This document shows positions 33,282 to 42,519 of a DNA stretch of 64,000 nucleotides, one piece after another (position 1 is the first letter of the stretch; the number at the start of each line of letters is the position of its first letter). The position numbers and the translations under genes are program-made. This stretch comes from DAOQAU01 sp964640325 (GTDB taxonomy: Bacteria > Cyanobacteriota > Vampirovibrionia > Gastranaerophilales > Gastranaerophilaceae). The stretch lies in assembly GCA_964640325.1 (NCBI GenBank), contig CAZXID010000003.1:1-64000 (forward strand). Reading direction: 5' to 3'. The notes under the pieces are model-generated. The model was not told the origin of the DNA and made no database searches. It worked only from the letters and a program-made list of their open reading frames with translations.

Positions 33282-34847
33282 TTGAATAATTATTTTAAAC
33301 TGGTTATAGACGATATAAGAAAATTGTGGAATGGGCTTGATATTTCCCAAAAATTTGGCATGCTTACACTTATAATTGTGACTTTTGTTGTGGCTACATA
33401 TTTTATTATCAAGTCAATGGAGCCGAACTGGGCGGTTTTATACACTGATTTATCTGAACCTGACGCGGTAAGTGTTGTTGAAAATTTGAAGAAAAACGGT
33501 TATGCTTATAAAATTGCAGATGATAAAAAAACAATTCTTGTTCCCGCAGACAAAAAAGATGATCTTAGGGTTTTTGTAGCAGAAAATGATTTAATTAAAA
33601 ATTCAACGCCGGGTTTTGAGCTTTTGGATGAACTTCCTTTAGGTTCCACCGATTTTAAAAATAAACTCACAAAACAAAGGATTTTTCAGGGAGAATTAAC
33701 CCGTTCGATAGAAAATATGAACGGGATAAAAAGTGTCAGAATTCAAATAGCAGATCCTGAGCGTTCAATTTTTGAAGATCAGGACGAGATTCCTAGTGCA
33801 TCTGTTATGCTTATTCTTAACCCGGGGTATAAATTAAGAGGTTCACAAGTTAAGGCAATTAAAAATTTGGTTGCATATGCTGTCCCAAGATTGACTCCGG
33901 ACAGAGTTTTTATAACTGATCAAAATGGGAATAATTTAGGCGATGAAAACGGAAAAAATTCAAATGATATGGAGACTTTTAAATCCAATTTTGAAAAACA
34001 AACTTCCGAAAAAGTGATTACAGTGCTTGAAAAAATAATGGGACGAGGGAATGCAACCGTTCAGGTCAGCGCAGATATAAATTTTGACAGCGCAAAGTCA
34101 ACAATAGAAAGTTATATTCCGCTTAATGATAAAGGCGAAGGGGTTTTAACTACAAGCCAGAGTGAAACAGAAAATTATGCAAATCCGGGACAGGGTCCTG
34201 CTCCTGCTGCTGCAGGCGGAAATAAAAACCTTAATTATTCAAAAGAAAAAAATGCAACAAATTACAGTGTTTCAAAAGAGATCAAACAGGTAATTTATGC
34301 GCCAGGAACGGTTAAAAGAATGACCATAGCCGTTGCGGTAAACAAAATTTTGACGCCTAAGGAAAAAGAAGAAATCCAAAATCTTGTACTTTCTGCCAGC
34401 GGCGCAGATTATAACAGGGGCGATGTCATTACTGTTTCAAGCCTGCAGTTTGAATCCATCGCAGAAGACAAAGCCGCACAAGAACAAATGGAAAAAGATT
34501 TGGCAGTTGAAAACAATATAGAATTTTGGACAACTAAAATAGCACCTCTGTTGATTGTACTGATTTTGGGTACGGGGGCATTGATTGTTGTTAAAAGTCT
34601 AACAAAAGGAATCGGTGTAGGCGGTGGCGTAGGTGTTGCAAATGAAACTTATAATTCAAAAATGTTTGAAGCGCAGCTTCCTACGATAAAAGAGGAACCC
34701 ACCGATTTGATAGAAAACGAAGCCCTGCCTCAAATTGAAGCCCACTTAGATCCTGAGCTTGAAAGAGTTCGAATGGAACTTAACGATACAATTCTTGCCG
34801 ATCCGTCAGAGGCAGCAAGATTACTTACTTCATTTATTAAGGATTAA
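33282..34847 (+). CDS. fliF: flagellar MS-ring protein FliF
   Basis: This 521-residue protein forms the ring in the inner membrane. It has membrane segments near residues 25-45 and 416-436, a large periplasmic ring domain (ILVPADKKDDLRVFVAEN, RQRIFQGELTRSIENM region), and a C-terminal cytoplasmic tail that binds FliG (PSEAARLLTSFIKD). The start is TTG after GGGGAAGGA. The fliG gene follows after two bases. Confidence 0.95.
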   Translation: MNNYFKLVIDDIRKLWNGLDISQKFGMLTLIIVTFVVATYFIIKSMEPNWAVLYTDLSEPDAVSVVENLKKNGYAYKIADDKKTILVPADKKDDLRVFVAENDLIKNSTPGFELLDELPLGSTDFKNKLTKQRIFQGELTRSIENMNGIKSVRIQIADPERSIFEDQDEIPSASVMLILNPGYKLRGSQVKAIKNLVAYAVPRLTPDRVFITDQNGNNLGDENGKNSNDMETFKSNFEKQTSEKVITVLEKIMGRGNATVQVSADINFDSAKSTIESYIPLNDKGEGVLTTSQSETENYANPGQGPAPAAAGGNKNLNYSKEKNATNYSVSKEIKQVIYAPGTVKRMTIAVAVNKILTPKEKEEIQNLVLSASGADYNRGDVITVSSLQFESIAEDKAAQEQMEKDLAVENNIEFWTTKIAPLLIVLILGTGALIVVKSLTKGIGVGGGVGVANETYNSKMFEAQLPTIKEEPTDLIENEALPQIEAHLDPELERVRMELNDTILADPSEAARLLTSFIKD

Positions 34848-34849
34848 AA

Positions 34850-35875
34850 ATGTTACCTGATTTACAAATACAATCAATGACACCAACTCAAAAAGTCGCA
34901 GCACTTTTAATTGTGCTGGGGCCTGCAACGGCTTCAGAAGTTTTAAAAAACATAACAGATGACGATTTACTTGAGCAGATAACCCTTGATATTGCAAGTT
35001 TAAATAAAGTTCCAACAGAGATATTAACAGGGATTTTGGAGGAGTTTAAGGCCATATTTCAGGCGAGCAATTATATTTCAGCAGGCGGTATGGATTATGC
35101 AAAACAGCTTTTAGAAAAAGCTTACGGTGGGGATGCCGCTAAAAAGATTTTAGACAGATTAGTTGTCTTGATGAACTCAAATCCTTTTCAATTTTTCAAT
35201 GAAGCAGACCCCGGGCAGCTTGCAACTTCATTTCAAAATGAAAATCCTCAATTAATAGCACTTATTATGGCGTACTTAAAGCCGGAGCATTCAGCGCAGG
35301 TTTTAAACTATCTTCCTCCTGAGGTTCAAGCCCAAGTTGCTATGAAAATAGCAGATATGGATACTACAAACCCTGAAATACTTTCTGAGATTGAAAAAAT
35401 AGTTGAAAGTAAGTTTTCATCCGTTGTGGTCCAGGACTTCTCAAAAGCAGGCGGTATCGAGGCTTTGGCAAACATCTTAAACCGTGCCGACAGGGCAACC
35501 GAAAGAAATGTAATAGAACTTTTGGAAGTTCAAAGTCCTCAATTGGCAGAAGAAGTAAGAGAGTTGATGTTTGTGTTCGAAGATATTGTTAATCTCGAAG
35601 ACAGAGCGATTCAAAGAATTCTTCGCGAGGTGGATACAAAAGACCTTGCTATGTCTTTGAAAGGTACAAAAGAAGACGTAAAAGAAAAAGTGTTCAAGAA
35701 TATGTCAGAGCGTGCACAACAGATGTTGCGTGATGAAATGGAATATATGGGACCTGTCAGGGCAAGAGAAGTTCAGGAAATTCAGACAAAAATTGTCGGA
35801 GTTATCAGGACTCTTGAAGTTGCAGGTGAGATTATTATTGCCCGTGAAAATGTTGAGGATGAATTAATTGACTAG
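34850..35875 (+). CDS. fliG: flagellar motor switch protein FliG
   Basis: This 341-residue rotor protein transmits torque from MotA. It begins with MTPTQKVAALLIVLGPATASEVLK after a short leader and has the middle ARM domain and a C-terminal torque helix region (FVFEDIVNLEDRAIQRIL). Motor stators motA and motB lie some 18 kb away in this window. Confidence 0.95.
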   Translation: MLPDLQIQSMTPTQKVAALLIVLGPATASEVLKNITDDDLLEQITLDIASLNKVPTEILTGILEEFKAIFQASNYISAGGMDYAKQLLEKAYGGDAAKKILDRLVVLMNSNPFQFFNEADPGQLATSFQNENPQLIALIMAYLKPEHSAQVLNYLPPEVQAQVAMKIADMDTTNPEILSEIEKIVESKFSSVVVQDFSKAGGIEALANILNRADRATERNVIELLEVQSPQLAEEVRELMFVFEDIVNLEDRAIQRILREVDTKDLAMSLKGTKEDVKEKVFKNMSERAQQMLRDEMEYMGPVRAREVQEIQTKIVGVIRTLEVAGEIIIARENVEDELID

Positions 35876-36641
35876 GATAAAAAGTGACAATATAAAACTC
35901 GGCGGTTCTTTTGAGGTTCCGATTGAGCAAAATTTAAGCAGTACAAAAATCAAAGAAGCTCTGTCAAAGGAGCAGGAAATCGTTTTGCAAGGTGAGGCTA
36001 AGGCTAGGCAAATAATTGAAGAGGCTCAAAGACAGGCAAATGAAATTATAGAAAATGCAAAAGCTCAGGCGCTTAATGAAGTTGAAGCAATCCATCAACA
36101 AGCTTTTCAAGAGGGATTTGAAGCGGGGCGTATTGAGGGAACTGAAAAAATTAAAGAAGAACTTGAGGAAAAAATTTGTGCTGTTGATAACTTTGCCCAA
36201 AGCACTTTTGAGATTAAAAAAAACATAGTGAAATCGGCACATTCTGATATAATACAGCTTGTTTTGGAAATCTCTGAAAAAATTTGTATGAAGCAATTTG
36301 ATTTGGATAAAAATATTTTAAAAGAAATAACCCAAAGTGCAATTCAATCATTAAAAGATAAAGAGGATATAACAATTATAGTAAATCCTGATATGGCAGA
36401 GCAAATCCGTTGTGTTTCAGACGAAATCAAAGAAAAAATCCCCCAGCTTTTTTCAATAAAAATAGTTGAAGACAATAGCGTTTCTCCAGATGGTACTATT
36501 GTAGAATCGCCTCTTTCAAGGGTGGATTGCAGAATCAAGTCTCAAATTGACGAGTTGGCGGAAAAACTTATTTTAGGATTGAACTCAACTTCTGATGAAG
36601 AATTATTAAACGAAGACAGTTCTTCTATTAATGAAAATTAA
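35868..36641 (+). CDS. fliH: flagellar assembly protein FliH
   Basis: This 257-residue FliH tethers the export ATPase FliI. A central coiled coil rich in Glu/Ala (IIEEAQRQANEIIENAKAQ) and the GFEAGRIEGTEK motif match the FliH/V-ATPase E-like family. It starts with TTG, overlapping the last codons of fliG by 8 bases; GAGGAT lies upstream. Coupled translation is likely. Confidence 0.85.
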   Translation: MTRIKSDNIKLGGSFEVPIEQNLSSTKIKEALSKEQEIVLQGEAKARQIIEEAQRQANEIIENAKAQALNEVEAIHQQAFQEGFEAGRIEGTEKIKEELEEKICAVDNFAQSTFEIKKNIVKSAHSDIIQLVLEISEKICMKQFDLDKNILKEITQSAIQSLKDKEDITIIVNPDMAEQIRCVSDEIKEKIPQLFSIKIVEDNSVSPDGTIVESPLSRVDCRIKSQIDELAEKLILGLNSTSDEELLNEDSSSINEN

Positions 36642-36792
36642 ATAAGCATGTCATCCTGAACTTGTTTCAGGATCTTACCAACATACAAAGATGGATAGAT
36701 GCTGAATAAGTCGCAAGCGACACCCTTTCTTGTAATCTTCGCTTCGCTTCGGAAACAAGAGGATTTGCAAATTCAGCAGACAAGAGGTTAAA
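36642..36792. repeat. palindromic repeats between fliH and fliI
   Basis: A TCCTGAAC/TTTCAGGA hairpin near 36650-36675 (sister of 12430) is followed by a larger inverted repeat with arms GCTGAATAA and AAATTCAGC enclosing CTTCGCTTCGCTTCGG. It breaks an otherwise tightly packed operon. Confidence 0.7.
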
Positions 36793-38103
36793 ATGATTAG
36801 TTTAGAAAAATATGCTGAAATAATAAAACAAACAAACACTTTGCGAGAAATCGGCAAGGTAAGCGAGATTATCGGACTTGTAATCGAATCTGACGGCCCG
36901 CAGTCGAGCATCGGCGATTTGTGCTACATTTACAGAAATTATAATGAACCTCCGGTTTGGGCAGAAGTGGTTGGTTTTCGCCAGTCAAAAATTTTATTGA
37001 TGCCTTTGGGCTCTATGGAAGGATTACAGCCCGGTGCTATTGTGGTAAATAGCGGCGGTGCTATGAAAATAAAAGTCGGCGAACAGCTTTTGGGAAGGGT
37101 ATTAGACGGACTGGGCAGACCGCTTGATAATTTGGGTGAAATAAATTCCCAAACGCTTTATTCTACAAGTTCGGAGGGAATAAATCCGCTTAAAAGAAGA
37201 AGAATAACCGAAGCACTTTCTTTGGGAATAAAATCTGTTGACGGATTTTCTACGGTGGGTAAAGGTCAAAGAATGGGGATTTTTGCAGGTTCAGGCGTAG
37301 GAAAAAGCACTGCACTTGCAATGATGGCAAAAAATACTTCTGCCGATATGAACGTAATCGCTCTTGTAGGTGAGCGCGGAAGGGAAGTCAGAGAATTTAT
37401 TGAAAAAACCCTGGGCACTGAGGGTATGAAAAGAACCGTTGTCGTTGCGGCAACTTCCGAACAGCCTTCTTTGGTTAAAATTAAAGCCGCTCAGGTTGCA
37501 ACTTCGATTGCAGAATATTTCAGAGATACAGGCCGCGACGTTTTGTTTATGTTAGACAGTATAACCCGTATTTCTATGGCTCAAAGAGAAGTCGGGCTTG
37601 CAATAGGCGAACCTCCTGCCACAAGAGGGTATACGCCCTCAGTTTTTGCGCAGATGCCAAGGCTTCTGGAGCGCGCAGGAAGCAATGAGAAAGGAACAAT
37701 GACGGGGCTTTATACTGTTTTGGTCGAAGGAGATGACTTTAACGAGCCGATATCAGATACCGCAAGAAGTATTCTTGACGGTCACATTTTGCTTTCGCGC
37801 GACCTCGCACACAGAAACCACTATCCTGCAGTGGATATTCTGGAATCTATAAGTAGGGTTATGCCCGACGTTACTTCAAAAGAACACCAGCAGGCGGCAG
37901 GAACTTTAAGAAATTTACTTGCAGTTTATAAAAAGAATGAGGATTTGATAAATATAGGTGCTTACGTTAAGGGCTCTGATCCTAAATGTGATAAAGCAAT
38001 TGATATGATGGATAAAATTAATGCCTTTTTGCAACAGGAGGTCGGCGAAAAAATATCCTATGAAACAACTGTTGAAGAGTTAATAAAGCTTTCGCAAATT
38101 TAG
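36793..38103 (+). CDS. fliI: flagellum-specific export ATPase FliI
   Basis: This 436-residue protein is the F1-beta-like ATPase of the flagellar type III export apparatus. The Walker A GSGVGKST is near residues 166-173, Walker B is DVLFMLDSITR, and the family segment GEPPATRGYTPSVFAQMPRLLERAG is intact. No fliJ follows. Confidence 0.96.
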   Translation: MISLEKYAEIIKQTNTLREIGKVSEIIGLVIESDGPQSSIGDLCYIYRNYNEPPVWAEVVGFRQSKILLMPLGSMEGLQPGAIVVNSGGAMKIKVGEQLLGRVLDGLGRPLDNLGEINSQTLYSTSSEGINPLKRRRITEALSLGIKSVDGFSTVGKGQRMGIFAGSGVGKSTALAMMAKNTSADMNVIALVGERGREVREFIEKTLGTEGMKRTVVVAATSEQPSLVKIKAAQVATSIAEYFRDTGRDVLFMLDSITRISMAQREVGLAIGEPPATRGYTPSVFAQMPRLLERAGSNEKGTMTGLYTVLVEGDDFNEPISDTARSILDGHILLSRDLAHRNHYPAVDILESISRVMPDVTSKEHQQAAGTLRNLLAVYKKNEDLINIGAYVKGSDPKCDKAIDMMDKINAFLQQEVGEKISYETTVEELIKLSQI

Positions 38104-38193
38104 TAATCCCTCAAAAACTTGCTTTTTAAACTTGTTTTGTTTAGAATGTCAGTATTGATTACACAAGCAAGACTTTAAGGTGGTGAAAAAGCA

Positions 38194-38367
38194 ATGCCGG
38201 AAATAAAAGTAGGGGATAATGAAAGTATCGAAAGCGCACTTCGTCGTTTTAAGAAAAAAATCCAAAAAGCTGGAATTTTGTCTGAAATTAAAAGACGCGA
38301 ACGTTATGAAAAACCCAGCGTGAAAAGAAAACGCAAATCCGAAGCTGCTCGTAAGAGAAAAGTTTAA
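38194..38367 (+). CDS. rpsU: 30S ribosomal protein S21
   Basis: This 57-residue S21 was found from the sequence because it is below common ORF cut-offs. It starts MPEIKVGDNESIESALRRFK and ends with a basic KRKRKSEAARKRKV tail. S21 aids translation initiation. AAGGTGGTG precedes the ATG. It stands alone after fliI and has its own terminator. Confidence 0.93.
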   Translation: MPEIKVGDNESIESALRRFKKKIQKAGILSEIKRRERYEKPSVKRKRKSEAARKRKV

Positions 38368-38383
38368 GGATTTGGAAAATATT

Positions 38384-38421
38384 AAGGGCGGATATTCTTT
38401 CAGAATATCCGCCCTTTTTTA
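38384..38421 (+). terminator. intrinsic terminator after rpsU
   Basis: A 15-bp stem (AAGGGCGGATATTCT and its complement) with a 3-base loop is followed by a T-run. Confidence 0.93.
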
Positions 38422-38426
38422 TGTTG

Positions 38427-38456
38427 TAGTTGGGTTGAAAACCCAACCTACTTTTT
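38427..38456. repeat. inverted repeat of the TTGGGTT...AACCCAA class
   Basis: GTTGGGTTGAAAACCCAAC is the third and most perfect copy of the element at 12006 and 16941, with the same CCTACTTT tail. Confidence 0.75.
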
Positions 38457-38486
38457 ATCCTTGCATATTAGCCTCTTTGCATCTCG

Positions 38487-39440
38487 CTAATCTGCATGTC
38501 CTGCTGTTCCGAGCACTTGCATTTTATGTTTAACTAATTCTTTAACGGCTGTTCTTCCGGGCCCCATGTATTCTCTCGGGTCAAATTTAGCCGGTTCTGT
38601 AATAAAGAATTCTCTTATTGTAGCTGTCATTGCAAGTCTTAAGTCGGTGTCGATATTAATTTTGGCAACGCCGTTTTTAGCTGCAAAGGAAAGCATTTCT
38701 TCAGGAACGCCTTGAGCATTAGGTAATTGTCCGCCGAATTGGTTACATTTTTCGACCAAGTATTTGGGTACTGAAGAAGAACCGTGCAATACAATCGGAT
38801 AGTCACCGTGTCCTGCTTCTTTTAATGCCGCTTTAATTTGGGCGAGTCTTTCAAAATCAAGTTTTGCTTCGCCGGCAAATTTATACGCACCGTGGCTTGT
38901 TCCGATTGCTATTGCAAGAGAATCACAGCCTGTTTCTGTAACAAATTTAACTGCTTCTTGAACGTTTGTATATTTAGCATCAGCTGCAGAAACGTTGACA
39001 TCATCTTCAACTCCTGCAAGTTTACCAAGTTCTGCTTCAACTGAAACTCCTCTGGCATGAGCATATTCGACAACTTGTTTTGTAAGAGCGATATTTTCAT
39101 CAAGAGCAAATCTTGAGCCGTCAATCATGACGGAAGAAAATCCGCCGTCAATACAGGATTTGCATATTTCAAAATCGGCACCGTGGTCAAGGTGAAGTGC
39201 TATAGGTACGGTTGTTGTGGCAAGTGCTGCTTCAACTAATTTTATAAGATAAGTTTGGTTGGCATATTTTCTCGCACCTGCAGAAACCTGCAAAATAATG
39301 GGTGAGCGGGTTTCTTCGGCCGCTTCTGCTATTGCCTGCAGAATTTCCATGTTATTTACATTATATGCGCCAATGGCATATTTGCCTTCAAGGGCTTTTT
39401 GGAACATTTCATTTGTTCCTACAAGTTTTCTTTCACTCAT
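38487..39440 (-). CDS. fba: class II fructose-bisphosphate aldolase
   Basis: This 317-residue zinc aldolase splits fructose-1,6-bisphosphate in glycolysis and joins the trioses in gluconeogenesis. The zinc ligand motif HLDHG, the GSRFALDENI region, the HGSSSVP phosphate loop and INIDTDLR are all present. AAGGAG precedes the ATG. It is a single gene on the minus strand. Confidence 0.95.
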   Translation of the reverse strand: MSERKLVGTNEMFQKALEGKYAIGAYNVNNMEILQAIAEAAEETRSPIILQVSAGARKYANQTYLIKLVEAALATTTVPIALHLDHGADFEICKSCIDGGFSSVMIDGSRFALDENIALTKQVVEYAHARGVSVEAELGKLAGVEDDVNVSAADAKYTNVQEAVKFVTETGCDSLAIAIGTSHGAYKFAGEAKLDFERLAQIKAALKEAGHGDYPIVLHGSSSVPKYLVEKCNQFGGQLPNAQGVPEEMLSFAAKNGVAKINIDTDLRLAMTATIREFFITEPAKFDPREYMGPGRTAVKELVKHKMQVLGTAGHAD

Positions 39441-39528
39441 TTTGAGCTCTCCTTTTTATGTAACAACCTTGATATAAATCTACATCAAAAAGGATTAATT
39501 TACAAGATATTTTGAGGTAGGGGTTATT

Positions 39529-40728
39529 TTACATTTTGCCCACAGGTGTCATGTCAAAAACCCATTGCGGAAGCCCAAAATAATTGAGAATTTTTTTGAA
39601 TTTGTCCGAATATTTGGAATAGTCACCTTCTGCCGCAACTGCAATCAACTCATCTTTATTTTTGTGAGAATAAATTATGTCCTCAGAGTCAATGCCGCCT
39701 TTGGTCAATTCTTCATCGAATTTATTTTTTTTCTCAAGACGCCTGAAAGTTCTTTCTTCAGGATTTTCATCGGGCAGGTCTATTTTTCTGTCATTGCAAT
39801 GAGCCATTTCGTGTCTTAGTGTGAAATGAGAAAAATTATTGTTGCCTTCGATGTGAATAACGTTATCGTAACTGTATAATCCACTAGAGGGGTCTTTTTT
39901 CAAAATATATTCCTTTTTTATTGCACTAAAATCTATTATTTTAGGCAAAATAGCCATCCCGTCGCTGATTTTGTCCCACTCCAAAAGTTCTTTGTAAACA
40001 AATTTCAAATCTCCCGAGTGGTTAAGTGATTGGAGAAAAACTTTTGTCCCGAAATAATCCGCAATTTTTTTGCAAGTTTTTTGAGTTTCTCCTTTTAATT
40101 TGCTCAAATAATATGCATCATACATGTAATCGACCATGTCGGGCTGGTCGTAAAAATTGTTTGTTATGAAAATTTTTAGTGCTTCAAATTTTATATCATT
40201 TTTAAAATTAGAATGAAGAGGTTTTTTAGCTGTAGTTTGTTCTGAAAGAGAAGAAGAAAATTTTGCAAAATTCTTTGCTTTTTTGGGATTAATGTCTTTT
40301 AAATATTTATAGTATTTGTCCACATCCACAATCATTGAATATTTTCCGTGCAAAACGTTGTAAGCATCAAGAATTTCTTCGCAGGGCCTTAAACCTGTTT
40401 GCATAAAGCTTTTTGTGACAAATAATCCTGAGCTTGCTATCCCGGAGATATAGTTTATTTTTTGGGTAACAAAATCAACTATTTTTTCATCTTTTACTTC
40501 TTCAAGTTTTGATAAAATTCTGTCAATTTGAAAAGGATTAAGCCGATTTAATTTTATAGCAATATTGATTTGTTCCATATTTATTGTGTTATGTGAAAAA
40601 TAATCTTCTAAAGATATTTCTTTGTGTTTGGCATTAATTTCGCCGGCACAGCTCAGTAAAGCTTTTTGTTTTGGCACAAAAACTTTTTTTACTAAATTTA
40701 GAGCTTCTGATATTGTATTTAATCGCAT
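39529..40728 (-). CDS. unknown protein with HExxH zincin motif
   Basis: This 399-residue cytoplasmic-looking protein lacks a signal peptide. Residues 1-300 are charged helices with no recognised domain. RHEMAHCND carries His306-Glu307 and His310, the zincin zinc-binding pattern. The downstream acidic stretch NPEERTFRRLEKK could supply a third ligand. It resembles peptidase-like effectors, but no family is recognised. Its HExxH context (RHExxHxD) is like that of the secreted protein at 7057. Confidence 0.65.
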   Translation of the reverse strand: MRLNTISEALNLVKKVFVPKQKALLSCAGEINAKHKEISLEDYFSHNTINMEQINIAIKLNRLNPFQIDRILSKLEEVKDEKIVDFVTQKINYISGIASSGLFVTKSFMQTGLRPCEEILDAYNVLHGKYSMIVDVDKYYKYLKDINPKKAKNFAKFSSSLSEQTTAKKPLHSNFKNDIKFEALKIFITNNFYDQPDMVDYMYDAYYLSKLKGETQKTCKKIADYFGTKVFLQSLNHSGDLKFVYKELLEWDKISDGMAILPKIIDFSAIKKEYILKKDPSSGLYSYDNVIHIEGNNNFSHFTLRHEMAHCNDRKIDLPDENPEERTFRRLEKKNKFDEELTKGGIDSEDIIYSHKNKDELIAVAAEGDYSKYSDKFKKILNYFGLPQWVFDMTPVGKM

Positions 40729-40793
40729 ATTTTTCTAAAATGACGGCTACGTTAATTTTATAAAACAGCTAAAAAAAATTATTGCTTATTAAA

Positions 40794-41582
40794 TTAACTT
40801 TTGTAAAAGTATTCCAGTTTTGCATCTAAATTCAGTTTTTTAGCATCTTTTTTAAATATTTTTGATTTTAATCCTATTTTTGCAAGGCGGTATTGAAGAC
40901 TTACGGCCAAAACCCCAAGCCCGTAATTGCAGGAGCGAAAGAAATTAATTGAGGATGCTTCTTTAAAGTATTTGGTCGGACACGAAAGCTCACCGATTTT
41001 ATATCCGTAATAAAAAAGCAAAGCAAGGCTTTGATTGTCAAAAATAAAATCGTTGCTGCATTCTTCAAGCGGAAGTTTTTCTAAAACTTCTTTTGTAAAA
41101 CCTCTGAATCCGGTGTGATATTCAGACAATTTTTCTCCCAAAAACAGATTTTCAAAACAGGTTAAAAACTTGTTGGCGCAAAATTTATAAAACGGCATGC
41201 CGCCTTTAAGGGCAGAATTTCCAAGCATGCGAGAGGCTATAACCGAATCATATTCACCGAATGCCATCATTGAAACCATCGCGGGAATAAGCTTTGGAGT
41301 GTATTGGTAGTCGGGATGAAGCATTACCACAATATCGGCACCTGCGTTTATTGCAGCTTTGTAACAGGATTTTTGGTTTGCCCCGTAGCCTTTGTTTTCT
41401 TTGTGCACAATGGTCGTAATTTTTAACTCTTTTGACAGGTCTTTGGTTTTGTCTTGAGAATTGTCGTCAACCAAAATTACCTCATCGACAAAATCATGAT
41501 AAATTTCATCGTAGGTTTGTTTTAAAGTCTTTTCTGCGTTGTAGGCAGGCATTATGACAATTACTTTTTTGCTGTTAATCAA
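40794..41582 (-). CDS. family 2 glycosyltransferase
   Basis: This 262-residue GT-A-type glycosyltransferase has IVIMPAYNAEKTL at the nucleotide-binding start, ILVDDNSQDKT, the GYGANQKSCYKAA segment, and a DxD-like motif HPDYQY. HTGFRGF is typical of dolichol-phosphate-mannose-type enzymes. There is no clear transmembrane tail. The start is TTG after GGGGAAGAA. It probably adds sugar to a lipid carrier or glycan at the membrane; donor and acceptor are unknown. Confidence 0.85.
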   Translation of the reverse strand: MINSKKVIVIMPAYNAEKTLKQTYDEIYHDFVDEVILVDDNSQDKTKDLSKELKITTIVHKENKGYGANQKSCYKAAINAGADIVVMLHPDYQYTPKLIPAMVSMMAFGEYDSVIASRMLGNSALKGGMPFYKFCANKFLTCFENLFLGEKLSEYHTGFRGFTKEVLEKLPLEECSNDFIFDNQSLALLFYYGYKIGELSCPTKYFKEASSINFFRSCNYGLGVLAVSLQYRLAKIGLKSKIFKKDAKKLNLDAKLEYFYKS

Positions 41583-41599
41583 AATTCTTCCCCTGTTTC

Positions 41600-41704
41600 G
41601 GCTGAATAGGTGAACAGGTGAATAGCTTAACAGTTTTGTAAAAAACGTTAGTTCAATTAAATAAAGCTTTTCAGCCTTTCAGCTTTTCAGCTTTTCAGCC
41701 TTTA
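41600..41704. repeat. heptamer-repeat block before hpf stop
   Basis: GCTGAATAGGTGAACAGGTGA is followed about 50 bases later by a run of TTTTCAGC/TTTCAGCC units in inverse orientation. Confidence 0.8.
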
Positions 41705-42085
41705 TTCTATAATTTCAGTCTCTTCTTCTGTTTCTTCCTCGTCTTCAGGCAACTTTTCAGTTCTGATAGAAGCGCTTTTGTCTTTTGAAGAAAGATGTTT
41801 GTCTTTGTGCTTTTTGACTTGTCTGTCAAGTTTGTCGGCAAGTAAGTCTATACTTTCATACATTGAATCGGCAGATTCTTGGCAATGGAGGGAGCCGGAA
41901 TTAAGTTTACATGTGACTTCCGCGACATGTTTTCCTGATGCCGCAGGGTTTTTAACAACCGACAAAACAACATCAATTCCTTTGATTTGGTCATAATGTT
42001 TGGTAACTTTCCCTATTTTTTCTTTAACATAAGCCTTAATTGCTTCTGTGATTTCTATGTTTCTTCCATTGACGTAAATGTGCAT
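41702..42085 (-). CDS. hpf: ribosome hibernation promoting factor
   Basis: This 127-residue HPF binds the 30S decoding region and shuts down ribosomes in stationary phase. It starts MHIYVNGRNIEITEAIKAYV and has EVTCKLNSGSLHCQESADSMYESID. An acidic tail (PEDEEETEEETEIIE) replaces the C-terminal dimerisation domain of long HPFs. The ATG at 42085 follows GGAGG; an in-frame GTG at 42091 overlaps this site. Confidence 0.9.
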   Translation of the reverse strand: MHIYVNGRNIEITEAIKAYVKEKIGKVTKHYDQIKGIDVVLSVVKNPAASGKHVAEVTCKLNSGSLHCQESADSMYESIDLLADKLDRQVKKHKDKHLSSKDKSASIRTEKLPEDEEETEEETEIIE

Positions 42086-42229
42086 GAACACCTCCGATTA
42101 ATTGATACTTTTTTATTATACAACAGTAAATATCAAATAGTAAATAATGGAAGTAAATAGTTGAAAGTGAAAACTAAAAAATGATAGGTCGACCAGATGG
42201 GTTAATAGTAATTTCCATTAATTTTTTCA

Positions 42230-42267
42230 AATAAAAAGGGGCGAATATTCCCCAAAAACTTCGCCCC
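42230..42267 (-). terminator. intrinsic terminator after the Cys-rich gene
   Basis: GGGGCGAA and TTCGCCCC pair around a 14-base loop. On the minus strand the stem is followed by a T5 run. Confidence 0.8.
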
Positions 42268-42300
42268 AAGAAAAATCTTTTTTCATACCCCGTCTGAAGT

Positions 42301-42519
42301 TTAATCAACCAAAACTTGTTGTATTTCTACTTCAGGCGTACCTATTACCCTAACCAGTTCTAAAACGGATGCTTTCATTTGACATTTTTGAGTTGTTCCG
42401 CTGAAAAAATCTCTATAAAAACATCCTTCGCAATTACATCCCCTCTTATAACAATCCACCGCTGTCGGCGTCCATCTTCTTACTGCTACTGCTCTCCCCA
42501 TGTCTCGACTTCTGAACAC
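42301..42519 (-). CDS. small cysteine-cluster protein
   Basis: This 72-residue protein starts with GTG at 42519, which has TTGGAGGAATAAA just before it. It contains RRWTPTAVDCYKRGCNCEGC and then a further Cys at KCQMK, that is C-x4-C-x-C-x2-C plus C, suited to bind zinc or an iron-sulfur cluster. The C-terminal LELVRVIGTPEV looks helical. Proteins with this RWTPxAxxCYxxGCxC pattern occur in several bacterial groups, but I know of no established function. Confidence 0.7.
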   Translation of the reverse strand: MFRSRDMGRAVAVRRWTPTAVDCYKRGCNCEGCFYRDFFSGTTQKCQMKASVLELVRVIGTPEVEIQQVLVD

